From assembly GCA_015501605.1 (NCBI GenBank), contig JADNRZ010000005.1:1736001-1800000 (forward strand): 64,000 nt of DNA, in the 5' to 3' direction. Source of the DNA: Panaeolus papilionaceus (Eukaryota > Basidiomycota > Agaricomycetes > Agaricales). A program made the position numbers and the translations under genes. Below the pieces are notes generated by a model. The model was not told the origin of the DNA. It worked only from the letters and a program-made list of their open reading frames with translations, and did not search any database. Positions 21,092 through 32,586 of this stretch are shown piece by piece; position 1 is the first letter of the stretch; every line of letters begins with the position of its first letter.

Positions 21092-24000
21092 ATGTCCGCT
21101 CCTGAAATTCCATTACCCCAAGGTTGGGAGGCACAATGGTTGGTGAAAGGTCCAATATTTCATAGGAGACGTGCTTAAATCGATCTTAGGGATACAACGC
21201 ATCAGCGATACCTGTACATTGGTCAGCCCAATCGTAGACTTTTGTTGAAGGAATCAATTTAATTTATTGAATATCTACAGATACCACCACGGGACATACA
21301 CAATGGGAACAGCCTGTTGTACCCGATATCTCGGGCGGGCAGCCAGCGCCTGCTCATAATACAAAGCGCAGACAATATGCAGCCGGGCAGACACAGGCGT
21401 ATTATAGCGGCGAGGCACCGATTGACCCAGTTTATGGAGCACCACAGGCTACTTTGCAAGCACAACCTCAGGGTGGACAATTGTTTACTCCAGGACTTGC
21501 AGCCGAGAACCAATTCGCGCATCAGCAGGCTCAACCTGGTGCACCTGGGCAAGCCCCATACTACGGACAACAAGAGCCAGAGTACATCAACCAACCTGGA
21601 TTTAATCAGCAACCTCAATATGCGCAGGGTCCTGTAGATAATCTTGCAAATCAGTTTGGCGGGATGGGACTCGGTCAGAAGCAGTTCTCGCTCTATACCA
21701 CCAATCTCCTCACTTCACCACCTGAGCCACGCGATCTCCACCGCCCACCCCCGGAGATTCGTTTACCTCCCAACTCGTGTATTTCACCATCTCCCACCGC
21801 GAACGCCGACCCTAGTTACTTTAGGTCGACTATCAACGCTATCCCGACGACGTCATCACTTCTGACAAAGTCAAAACTTCCAATGGCATTGATCATTACC
21901 CCCTATCGCTCTTTGGATGAAGGAGAGAATGCAGTTCCACTGGTCACTGACACCGTTATCGCTCGTTGTCGCCGTTGCAGAACGTACATTAACCCTTACG
22001 TCCAATTTATTGATGGTGGAAGCCGGTATGTTGCTATTGTCTTTGTTTTATGACGCGTGTTGATCTCCTTTTCGGCTTAAGATGGAGATGTTGTATGTGT
22101 AACATGACCAACGAGGTACCACAGTTGTTTGATTGGGACCAGGTTCACAACCAACCAGGAGACCGCTGGGCTCGCGCTGAGCTTAACCACTCATGTGTCG
22201 AATTCGTTGCTCCTACAGAGTACATGGTCCGGCCACCTCAGCCTGCGGTTTACGTGTTTTTGGTTGATGTCAGTCACACTGCTGTGCAGAGTGGTAAGCT
22301 TTGGAGTTTTCTGAACATAGTTACCATATGTTGAATTCGGATGACAGGAATGGTCGCAACTGCCACCAGGACTATTCTCGAGAACTTGGAGCGCATTCCT
22401 GACGAGGATGGAAGAACCAAAGTTGCCATCATCTGCTACGACACGTCCCTCTATTTCTTCGCGATGCCTGTATGTTTCTCTTTTCCTTTCCTTTCCTTTT
22501 CTTTTTTGCTGTCATGTGCATTTTATTTACTTGTATTTCAGACTGGAACCACTGATGCCACAATGTTGGTCGTCTCAGACGTCGACGATGTCTTCCTTCC
22601 CAAGCCCACTGACCTTCTCGTGAACATTGCTGAGTCGCGTGCCTCTTTGGAGACCCTTCTTGGCCGAATTGGCGACATGTTCGCCGATAACACTGTTATC
22701 GGAAGTGCACTGGGACCAGCCCTGCAGGCCGGTTTCAAGTTGATGGTATTGCACATTCTTATTATTTTGGGATTTCATCGCTAAATCTTTACGTTTAGGC
22801 ACCCATTGGTGGTAAAATTGTGGTCCTGTCTTCTGCCCTGCCTTCAGTCGGTGCTGGCGCTCTCAAAAACAGGGAAGACCCCAAAATTCTCGGAACTGCC
22901 AAGGTCCGTACTGTGGAGCAACGAGTTCAATTACTGTATACTCATCCATTTCATCAATAGGAATCTGGCCTCCTTCAATCGGCGTCACCCTTCTACAAGA
23001 CATTCGCCATTGAGTGCTCAAGGACTCAGGTCTCTGTCGATATGTTCCTCTTCAGTGCAGCGTATCAGGACGTTGCCACCCTTGGTTATTCCCTCTATTC
23101 TTCTTGAAATATTATTTGCTAACTGAGATAAAATAGCATGCCTGCCACACTACACCTCTGGACAAACTTACTACTACCCCGCGTTCAATGCTGCCAAGTC
23201 GGAAGATGCTCTCAAGTTTGCTCACGAATTTGGTGAAGTTTTGGCTCAGCCCATCATGTTGGAAGCTGTTATGCGTGTTCGTGCTTCCCGAGGTATGTCA
23301 CTGTTTATGTCTGTGTTTTTGGATGGTGTTATTTATCTTCCTACAGGTCTTCGTATGGCTTCCTTCCACGGGAACTTTTTCGTTAGGTCCACTGACCTTT
23401 TGGCCATGCCCGCTGTTCCCCAGGATCAATCATACGCGATCGAGGTGCAGATTGAGGAGGCGATCACGACACCTTTCGTTGTCTTCCAGACCGCCGTCCT
23501 TCACACAACTTGCTACGGTCCGTACAACCTCCTTGAATTAATTATAATGTTTTTTCTGAATTATGCTCTATAGGCGAACGCAGAATTCGTGTCGTCACTC
23601 TTGCGCTCCCTACCACCACCAACCTTTCAGAGGTCTTCGCTTCAGCTGACCAAGTCGCCATTACCACGTTCCTCGCTAACAAGGCTGTGGAACGGTCACT
23701 TACCCACAAGTTGGAAGACAGCCGCGACTTTGTGTTCAACAAACTCGTCGAGCTGCTCGTTGCGTACAAGACGAGTATGACTTCCAGTGGTGCAGGTGCC
23801 AGCGCACAATTGGCGATTTGCGACAACTTGAAGATGTTGCCCGTGTTGGTGCTTGGCTTGTTGAAGAATGTTGGAATTCGTCAGAGTGCACAGATCCCTC
23901 CCGATATTCGTGCCTACTCGCAAGCGCTGCTTACTTCATTGCCTTCTCAACTCTTAATTCCTTATATTCACCCTTCGTTCTACTCGTTGCACAACATGCC

Positions 24001-24549
24001 TCCTGAGGTAAGCTCTCTCCTACTGTCTTTCGCGCTGAACTCAAGTAATCCACACAGGCCGGGACAATTGGCGAACACGGTGTCATCATGCCCCCCGCTC
24101 TTCCTCTGTCGTCAGAGCAGCTTGAGAGGCATGGTCTCTTCTTGATTGAGGATGGCCAGACCATGTTCCTTTGGGTCGGCCGTGATGCCGTTGATCCCCT
24201 CATCCGAGATGTCTTTGACCTGCCCAACATTCAGGCTCTGCGTGGTGGCAAGGTAAGTACTCTTTACCTCCTCTGCCGTGAATTTATCCACTGATACGAT
24301 CCTCATCACCATCAGGCCACACTCCCCGTCCTTGAAAATGACTTCTCTCAGCGAATCAACGCCATCGTTCAGAAGGTCCGTGAAATGCGCAGAGGTGTCT
24401 ACTACCCCCACCTCTACATTGTCAAGGAGGACGGCGAGCCCCCGCTCAAGCTTTGGGCTCTATCCATGCTCATCCAAGATCGCGCGGATGTGTTGCCAAG
24501 CTACCAGCAATTCATTGGTTCGGTCAAGGATAAGGTGAATACAACATAA
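21092..24549 (+). CDS. SEC24: COPII coat protein Sec24 with N-terminal WW domain
   Basis: Cargo-binding subunit of the COPII coat that buds vesicles from the endoplasmic reticulum. Seen: exon 1 (21092-21138) joins through introns 21139-21189 and 21222-21280 to give [20 protein letters not shown], then THTQWEQP-like sequence, a WW domain. A Gln/Pro-rich stretch follows, then [12 protein letters not shown]. The Sec24 zinc finger is CRRC...CCMC, split by an intron near 22026. Then come the trunk ([14 protein letters not shown]), beta-sandwich, helical and gelsolin-like domains ([18 protein letters not shown]). Last exon ends IGSVKDK, then VNTT and TAA at 24547-24549. More than ten short introns, all in frame. 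A conserved housekeeping gene that marks the right edge of the LPMO array. Confidence 0.95.
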
Positions 24550-26251
24550 TGAACTTGAAACTCCCTTCCCTCCCCTTCCTGGCACACTCTTTTATTGGTT
24601 TGGAAGGAATATGGATAGGTTCGTTGTTGTATTTTATTTGATGAACCTCTCCTTTTCGGTCCCCTCTGGAGCCGTTTTGGTGCAGGGTTATATGGATGGA
24701 CGCTGATGCGTTTCTGTGATTGTCATAGGTTAATGCTGCTTCTGGAAGTGGATTGTAGATGTCCTTTTCTCGCTTTTTACGTTTCTTTTTCTACGATCGC
24801 TTTTGATGAATGACTGTATGGTGGGGTGTTGGGATTGGTTGGATAGAATTGGGGGTTGTTTTTAATCATGATTTTATCCTGTTACCTTTTTCTTTTCATC
24901 TTTCCTTCACGATTGTTTTGACAATAAAATGACCGATTTCTCTGTTTATGTGAAGATCCCCGAGAGTTGGTATCGCCCGGCGAATTCTTAATTTCAAACT
25001 GTTTTGGTGGACTTGATGGATGTGATGAGGCGATACTGTGTCGAGCTTGCAAAACCGATGTTAGGGTGTTGGAACGAATAATTCGAAATCGAGAAGAGAA
25101 CACCCTTTTTAGCACTGAGTGGTGCTTGTTCCATGATCCCACATCCAGTCTGAGCAACCTTTGAGCATGTAATTTTCGTTCCTTAGACGTGAGATCTTCT
25201 CAAGCGCCCGTACTATTTTGATATTACTGAGCCTGCTCAATTACAATGTACCTCATAAGAAGGTTTATAGGAGAATTGGGAATATAGACAGATTACATCC
25301 TGATTCGATTCAGGTCTTCAATTGGCGGGTAACCGAGCCCTAATATATGCATCATAGATATATAAAAAAGTGCAGCCCAAGTTTCTCAGACCCAAGGGGG
25401 GCCAAGACGAACAGCTTCGCAAGCGCTGGTGTCGAGGGCGCCCCGTGCGACGTGGCTGACATCTTGTGGGATTCGCGCATCACGAGACCCAGGAGTAATA
25501 TGAAATGGTGAGAGGGCTGTACTCGGAACCTGCTGCGCTTGATTTATTGAAATTTTTGTTACGGACTATTGTGATAAGCCTCGTATAACACAGGTCAGAG
25601 GACACAGGCTCGATAACGTTGATTTTGGATGCTTGTAATACAATTGCCCGGGCAGCATGAGAGTATGTCCAATCACCGTGATAGAGGCAAGCTTCAAAGG
25701 CAGACTCAAGAGTTGATATGACAGATCGATCTAATCATCTTGATCCAGGATGTTGCTGATGGGACGGAAGGTGGTATCATTCGAGTATGTTTCTAGTGGC
25801 TCTCCATCTGGGAGCGCCAAGCTTGAAGCTTGAAGCACGAATCATGATCCCCAGCACTTGCTCAAACTAAATTACATCACCTACACGTCAGGCTATTGTC
25901 AAATGCCTGGCGCCTATCCAACTTTTCTTATATCGTGATCGCAGATGTTAGTACAATACAATAATAGAAGCGCTATAATTACACTGCATGGAGCCCCGCA
26001 TAGCAATAAATAGCGCTCGGAGATGAGAGGTGTTGGCAGCACGGGTCGCAGAGGGTGAAACCGATGTATTGGGTACGAGTATTTATTAGGCACAAGCGCG
26101 CATTGACATTGGCATCTTGAGAGTCTATTGAACTGGCTCCGCTCGATTCTCACATATTCTCAGAGCAGATACTCGTTCGGCAATTCGTCCGACATTGTAT
26201 TCATGATCAAGTGTTTTCCAAGTTATAACACTACTGAACACCCTAGACGCC
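24550..26251. other. Intergenic, no gene seen
   Basis: About 1.7 kb with no gene recognised on either strand. Confidence 0.5.
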
Positions 26252-27420
26252 TCATATCTTGCCATCCCTAGAGAAGCTGTAATGTTCGAACAGGCTGTGT
26301 GAATAATGATGCTTTGGATAGAAATGCAGAAAGCAAACGAACCGGAAGAGTGCATCTATATCCCCGCTGAACGTATCTTGATTAGCAAGGAGGGTGTCAT
26401 GCTGGCTATTAGCGGACTGCCACAAGGTATATGATCTTCAAAGTTTAATCATATCAGCCTGGGCCCCGAGAATAGTGGTAGTACTCACTGCCACCCTGCG
26501 GGGAGCTCGTCTTCAGGTATCACCGAACCCGCACGACCAAGCCAAAGAGCGTTGGTTTCCCCAAATGTGTCGGTATTTCCTGTACAGAGCTTCCACCATT
26601 TAGTGGTTGTGTAGATCACTGTCGATCACCAGGTGGTATCAGTTATATCAGCGGTGTGTCACGCCACAAGTAGAATTCTGACCTGGGTAGCTAAGTCGCA
26701 GAAACCAGGCGTTAGGAGTCTACATGTATTAATTTATATTCGAGATGTGCGCACCGGTGGCTCGGGTCCAATGTATGGTATGCGTCGGAGAACTCCTGAA
26801 TCCAATTGACCATACTAGTTTGGTCAAGGCCATAGCAAGAAGGACCAACGGGATTATCTGATTGATAAAGTTAGGATACCCTCTGCGTCACTAGAGCTAT
26901 CGAGAGACTCACTTTCGAGGTGAAGAGCGCCAGGAAGTTCAGTGTCCTGGATACCTATCATCCAAGAGCTTGGGGTTAATCTATACATCTCACCCACCAC
27001 ACAAAACTGGAACACATACTGCTTTGAGCATAGAAAAACGCAGCTTGTACGGCACCAGAGGACAAGTCAGGTTGAGCCTCATGGTATGGTCCTATGAAAT
27101 CTATATGGGCATCGCGTGCGCCTTCTGCTTGCTCGGTGTAAGCAAGATTGATATACTCTGAAATGGCCCGAGTCCTATTAGTGGGAAGAACCTGAAGCTA
27201 TAAGAGAAAATGACTTGCGAGTCCCCCCTGTTGCTTCGATGTACGTGAATACGAAGCCATGGGCTGAGGCAGCATACCAGTCGACACTTTGATCATTGAA
27301 AGACACGTCGACACCCTGGAGTACGGCACGCTTCATGAAACTGTTACCCTCGGACTCGACCGGGGTCGCACAAACAATGACTGCAGCGGAGAGGAGGGAT
27401 GCGAGGTGAAGCCACTTCAT
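26252..27420 (-). CDS. GH25 lysozyme-like protein with altered catalytic motif
   Basis: Seven exons on the minus strand: 27420-27192, 27157-27020, 26954-26913, 26857-26755, 26690-26683, 26618-26489 and 26435-26252, total about 277 aa. A signal peptide (MKWLHLASLLSAAVIVCA) is followed by GVDVS, the family's first acidic motif, then SVDWYAASAHGFVFTYIEATGG, CYGLDQTSMVNWIQEFSDAYH, YPVIYTTTKWW and YTLWQSA, all GH25 landmarks. GH25 enzymes cut peptidoglycan glycan strands. Odd: the DxE motif reads LPGALHLE, so the first Asp is His (codon 26920-26922). One exon is only 8 bases, one intron only 34, and the C terminus runs about 30 residues past the usual end. It may be catalytically dead or decaying, but the frame stays open. 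Confidence 0.82.
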
Positions 27421-28202
27421 GATTGCTTTAGTGCTGGGAAGGTGTGATGCACATATATAAGACCCAAGAAGTGATCGTCATTTTATACAAAATATACAAG
27501 GTCAGAATGACTGTAAATTCGGACATATGTCGTCGCTATTCGGGAGCATGTCACAATACCTTTCGCTATCAAATTTATGGCAACATGAATCCACTGAAGG
27601 GGACACCATGGGGGTGTCATAGATGAGCAAGAAGTTAGAGGAGCGAATAATGGTTCCCGAAGAATCAGAAAATTGAACCAAATGAGTGCAAGCTCTCTAT
27701 GTTGCGGAAGACGAGACAGGTGGAATTATACCTAAAAAAACGCGCTTTCTTTGTTTTTTTTTTTTTGTGGAGCTATATGGTGTTCGGGCAGTCAATAAAA
27801 TCGTCTCCTTTAGCTAGCATGTAATTTGGGATTTCACCCAAGAAAAAAACGCGCTTTCATCCAAGTTACGAATTAAATATGTAAGACACCACGCGTTTAA
27901 TCAGGGACAGGCATGACTAATATCGGCAAGCACTGATGGTCGAAGTTGAAGGCTGAGCCATGGGTTTGGAAGGTCTTCACCGCGACCTAGAGTCGTGCGG
28001 TAAAATCTACGTTAACTGTCTTGACTATCTGAGAAGTAATGGCCTTTCGGAAACTATCTATCCTGCAACTACATTTCAAACCTTGAATTGAATTTCGTGG
28101 CAATGTTCTTGTTACGTTTTCTTCCGAGAGTCGTCTGCGGGCAGTTGGATTCCGAACTGAAGCCAGCAAGCAGCCAGCAAAGCTTTATTCGTAGCCATAA
28201 CG
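27421..28202. other. Intergenic, no gene seen
   Basis: Contains two copies of AAAAAAACGCGCTTTC, at 27734-27749 and 27843-27858; otherwise nothing recognised. Confidence 0.5.
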
Positions 28203-30214
28203 ATGCATATTCTTGAGCTTCCAGTAGATATATGGCTGCATCTACTTCTTTCTGTTCCAACTCGCCTAAAACTCCAAGATGTGATTGCGCTTAGCCAGGT
28301 CTGTACAATTACACATATAGCCTCATCTTCAAGAAGATTACTGACCAGGAAGCTCTCAGACTTGCGCTGAGCTTCATAGGACACTCTCAAACAAGAGTGT
28401 ATGGTGGAGCTTACTGAAGGCCGTCTGTTCCAAGGACGATATATATCTGCAAAGCTTCAACAAAGACGAGATGACGATTAACGACATCAAACGGGCGGCT
28501 CTAGCACCATCAAGAATGGCAAGCATTCTGGGTAAAACACAAGTCAAAGATCAGGAAGACCAACTGAATACCCAAAGGCAAAAATTAGTTCCAGTTTCGA
28601 AATATGTTTTGCCCTATACCCCCAACCACAATATTCTTGCGATGATTCTTCTCCCAGGAGGGAGATTCCTGATCGCAAAGACCAAGGACGAGATTCTCGT
28701 CATTGATGCCCAACGCAAGGCGCCTCCTTTACCCCAAACGCGTCACAAATCTTTAGGCAATCCCCGATTTGCTAATTGGATCTTCCTCGTAGGTCCTTCC
28801 TTAGATGGGTTGAAATTCCGCATCGCATCCATCGAACAATTCAGCGAGAGGTAGTGTTCATCAATGAATCCTGCGACTAGTACTCACTGTCGCACATCTT
28901 CATTGCTTGACACTTAGGGGCACAGATGCAACTGCCGTGATCCTTGAATTTGACCCTCACATACCATGCCTGACGCAAATTGCGGCTCGAGCGGTCTTGC
29001 AAGATAGGGCAATGACTCAGACAATTCTGCACGGAGACACATTGACTGGCAACGTGTATGCTTTCTTTGACCAAAACTCAGCAACTATATTTGCTTGGGA
29101 CTTTATCCGGGATGTATACATTTATTGGAAAGTTGAGCACGAGCTGCCATACAGAGCATCCTATAGGAAGGTCAGTCTTATCGAGCTGACCCCTATTCCT
29201 TACTGGAAGCTGATATTTCAATAGTTGATGGTAGATTATACCAGAAAGCTCGTTATACTAGTCACAGACCTCAACGTGATCATCTGGGACTTAGAACGCA
29301 TCCTCACCAACACGACACATGGCAAATTAGAAGGTTACAAACCAATGTGGACACTCCCTTTCACGATCCGTCGACCACGCCATCCCTACAAGCGCATACC
29401 AGATTGGATGCACTCTTGGGCGACTTTTGTCTCGTTGAATATCTCCTACTACACGCTCCGACCTATACCCGGTTTTGATGTGCTCATTTATGACGACATT
29501 GCCAAAGGAGGAAAGATCTATAGCTACGAATTTCTCTTTCAGGACAGAGAGTCGCCCTCCTCACCGGGAACGACGAAGCAGGGGAAGACCATAGACGACT
29601 TACATCCTCGAGTCGCTCTCGGCCAAGTTCATAATATACCTGATTACCCAACTCGCGATACTGGTATAAAGCATAACCGCCTCTGCGACGGGCACCAAGT
29701 AGTGCTTTGGGAGAATTATCGTGCAGGATTGTACACGATGATCAAGCCCTCATCTGTCAACGACGAGCCTGAAGACGACAATATCCACCCTCCTGCACAT
29801 TTCTACCCAATACCAGACAGTACCATTGGAGATATGTTCCCGCACATCGACGAGAACATTGTCGGGACCGAAATGCAGAGGCATTCCTCTGTCAATCCTG
29901 ATGTGGAGTACCCGGCCTGGGCACCTCACGAGACCGCTGCGAGCCGTGTGGAGCCCATTTTTGGAGCCTCAACATTCGATCCGGTCTCTGGACGGATGTG
30001 CTCTACGTCTGTTGATGGAATGTCCATTATCCTTCATGATTACCTGGGGGAGTTCGGTTACAGGGACGAGGATTGTATTGATGGGGCAGGCAGCTTGAGC
30101 AGCGAGTCAACGACAGCCAATGGGAAGAGGATGGCTGTCAGGGAGGCTGTACGAAGCGTGAGGAATACTTTCCAAAGTGCTCGTGCTAAGGTGATTGGCC
30201 AGCGGAAGCATTGA
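28203..30214 (+). CDS. F-box protein with long C-terminal region (copy 1)
   Basis: Four exons; the first intron is 28299-28359, the later ones near 28853-28918 and 29171-29224. The N terminus, ILELPVDIWLHLLLSVPTR...VIALSQTCAELHR, is an F-box, the Skp1-binding module of SCF ubiquitin ligases. The rest (about 560 residues) has repeated hydrophobic strands such as LPYTPNHNILAMILLPGG, HGDTLTGNVYAFFDQ and LVILVTDLNVIIWDLE, suggesting a beta-propeller-like fold; this is an inference, as no clean WD repeats are seen. Closely related in layout and sequence to the opposite-strand gene at 37548-39466. Target unknown. Confidence 0.75.
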
Positions 30215-31091
30215 GGTCCTTGAGAAGTCCCAAGGATTCGGATTATCTCAGTCAGTGGACCAATAGCGTCGGTTGTGTATTGAATAGGTACTTTTTCTCT
30301 ACTGCCAATAGGGGGTGTTTCTAGTTAAATCAGCAAGCCAGGAGTTGCTGTCAGCCTCCGTCATTGACCAGTAAATATAGACCGAGTGCCTGGGCCTTGC
30401 CATAGATTATCTTATAATCACCCATTGCATTCAATTAAACATATGGGATTTGGACGAAAGCGAATAGCGCTGATCCTTCAGAATTCTTTTCCTTGAAGCT
30501 AGGGCCTGGCCAAACATCGATTCTCAGCCGTTTCAATAGAGGATAGCATCAAATCGCTGGGTAATGCGCCGAATATAGCAGGCTATAGTTCCATACCGGT
30601 ACCACCTGTTTTGTTAGTTCTAGATCTGGTTGCTTTATTTCCCATTCGCACTATTCTCATGGTTTGGGGGATATCTCTGCTTGAATATCCTGATATTTTA
30701 GCATAAGGAAAGAGATTGGGCATTGTTGTTTTATGATATTGCGTTAGGCTGTTAAGCGCTCGGTAAGGACAGAACTGATTAATTATTTCAGATGATGGTC
30801 TAGACCCCCAGGGCGATTATTGATTGTACCGCATGACAGGAACTTGTTAGTTAAAGTTGTTACTGATTGACAATGTGAGATCCCTATGGCATTGCAACTC
30901 CTGTTGCCATTTAGGGTGTATCTCCGACGTCTTTTTTCGTATAGAAAGCAATGCCTGTGCGATCTTGGTAGGGTTTGTCCCCCAGTGCCCAAACTCCCTA
31001 CATTGCACAAGTGAAACAGGATTTCGAAAACTAGGTGCGATGTCACTCGAAGGCTATCGTTCTCTATACTGACATGTAGAATTCACAAGGT
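30215..31091. other. Intergenic, no gene seen
   Basis: No recognisable coding sequence or repeat. Confidence 0.5.
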
Positions 31092-32314
31092 ATGCCAGGG
31101 GTCTCTCTTCAACGCAGGGGCATTTTCAAACTGCCGTTGGAGCTGTTCCCCATCATATTCGAATACCTAGTTGGGGACCATCGTACACTCGTAGCGTTAA
31201 CCACGACGACAAAATCATTGGCATTCGAGGCAAAGAAATCTCTCTATCAGGATGTCACCCACTGGCCCACAAACAGACGACGACACTCACAGTTCCTCTC
31301 CACTATTATCCTCTCACCCGATCTTGGGCTTTACGTCCGATCCTACAGCATAAGAGTTGTATCCACCGATCTCGATCCCTTTTTCAACCTTCTTCATCGT
31401 GGCCTAAAAGTCATGAACAACCTTCACCAACTCACAATCGAAGACGCTGTCGTTTCGTACTACAAACCAAACCCTCACCTAACGCAAATCCTCACAGGGA
31501 CCAATTTCAAGCTTAGAGCCTTTGCTTGGATTTGTAGGACCGACGAAAATCCCATTGCGGCGTTTCTATCGACACAAACGGAGTTGGAGGAATTGAACAT
31601 CTGCTGGCACTCCGAATGGCGAAAGAGAATATTGCCAGACATGTGCGCAGATGTGCCACCCTCGGTGTGTCCTCGTCTTCGCAGGTTATGTGGGGAGGTG
31701 GGGACGTTGAAAATGTTTTTACCGGGGAGAAACATTGACCACCTTTCGTGCCCTCCTCCAAGTGGGACCCAAATTGGCGAAATTGAAGATACTCTCCCTC
31801 TTCTCTCGACCGAGCTCGGAAAGATAAAAACGTTGTGCTGCTCCATCTACTATGCGGGCTCATTCTTGTACTCGTATCTAGGGCGTCTTGAAGTTCTGCA
31901 TCTGGTTGGATTCCTGGTTGAAGAGGTGCGAGAATCTACATGACCCTTTTTGTTGACCACGATTATAATGCGATAAACACCCCACGACGATTCGTCCCTT
32001 GATAGAACGTGGAACGCATAACCCTCCTGCCTAATATCCGGATTGTGATACTCCAGGGTCGTTCCATTCTTTCTGCAGAAATCACAGAAACAGAATTCAA
32101 GCTGGATGACATACCTTATAAATTATTTTATAGATGCAAACGTTTAGAAAGGCTGGATATACTTTGCCGACCTGAATGCAAAGAGCCAGAAAAACGGTGG
32201 AGCAGATGGATCAAGGATGTAGAGCATAACGAAGGGTTTAGTTTATTGCCCATTCATACGAACGATGCTATCCTGAACAGCCCGTATCAGTGGGTTAAGA
32301 ACACTGGGTTTTAA
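31092..32314 (+). CDS. F-box/LRR-like protein
   Basis: Two exons joined across an 80-base intron (31926-32005), about 385 aa. The start GIFKLPLELFPIIFEYLV is F-box-like: it has the LP...I..YL pattern and is followed by LVALTTTTKSLAFEAKKSLY. The remainder is leucine-rich with irregular LRR-like strands (HQLTIEDAVV, LEELNICWHS, LEVLHLVGFL, LERLDILC). Such proteins are very numerous in agaric genomes and are presumed SCF substrate receptors. Ends at TAA 32312-32314. It sits between the two mirror-image F-box genes. Confidence 0.65.
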
Positions 32315-32586
32315 GGGTATATTCGACATATATTTATTGTTTGCCTGTATAGATTGATATAGAACGGTACGTACCATAGCTGTACTCCGTAGCTTCTGGA
32401 ACACACATAGGTTATTTAAAAACAAGGAACGGTGTGAGATGAGCACTGTGCGGAACTTCGGAGTGGAGCAGGTTGAGGATTTGTCGGAGATTAAATATTA
32501 AACTCAGATAGTCCCAGGAAAAATGACGAATGTTGCTACGGACTGGGTTTGACTTGAATTCTCCCCTTTCCTAGCCTTTAAGTATT

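Noticed and set aside
27734..27858. Repeated AAAAAAACGCGCTTTC 109 bases apart as a possible transposon end
   Set aside because: Direct rather than inverted, no coding sequence between the copies and no target duplication seen.
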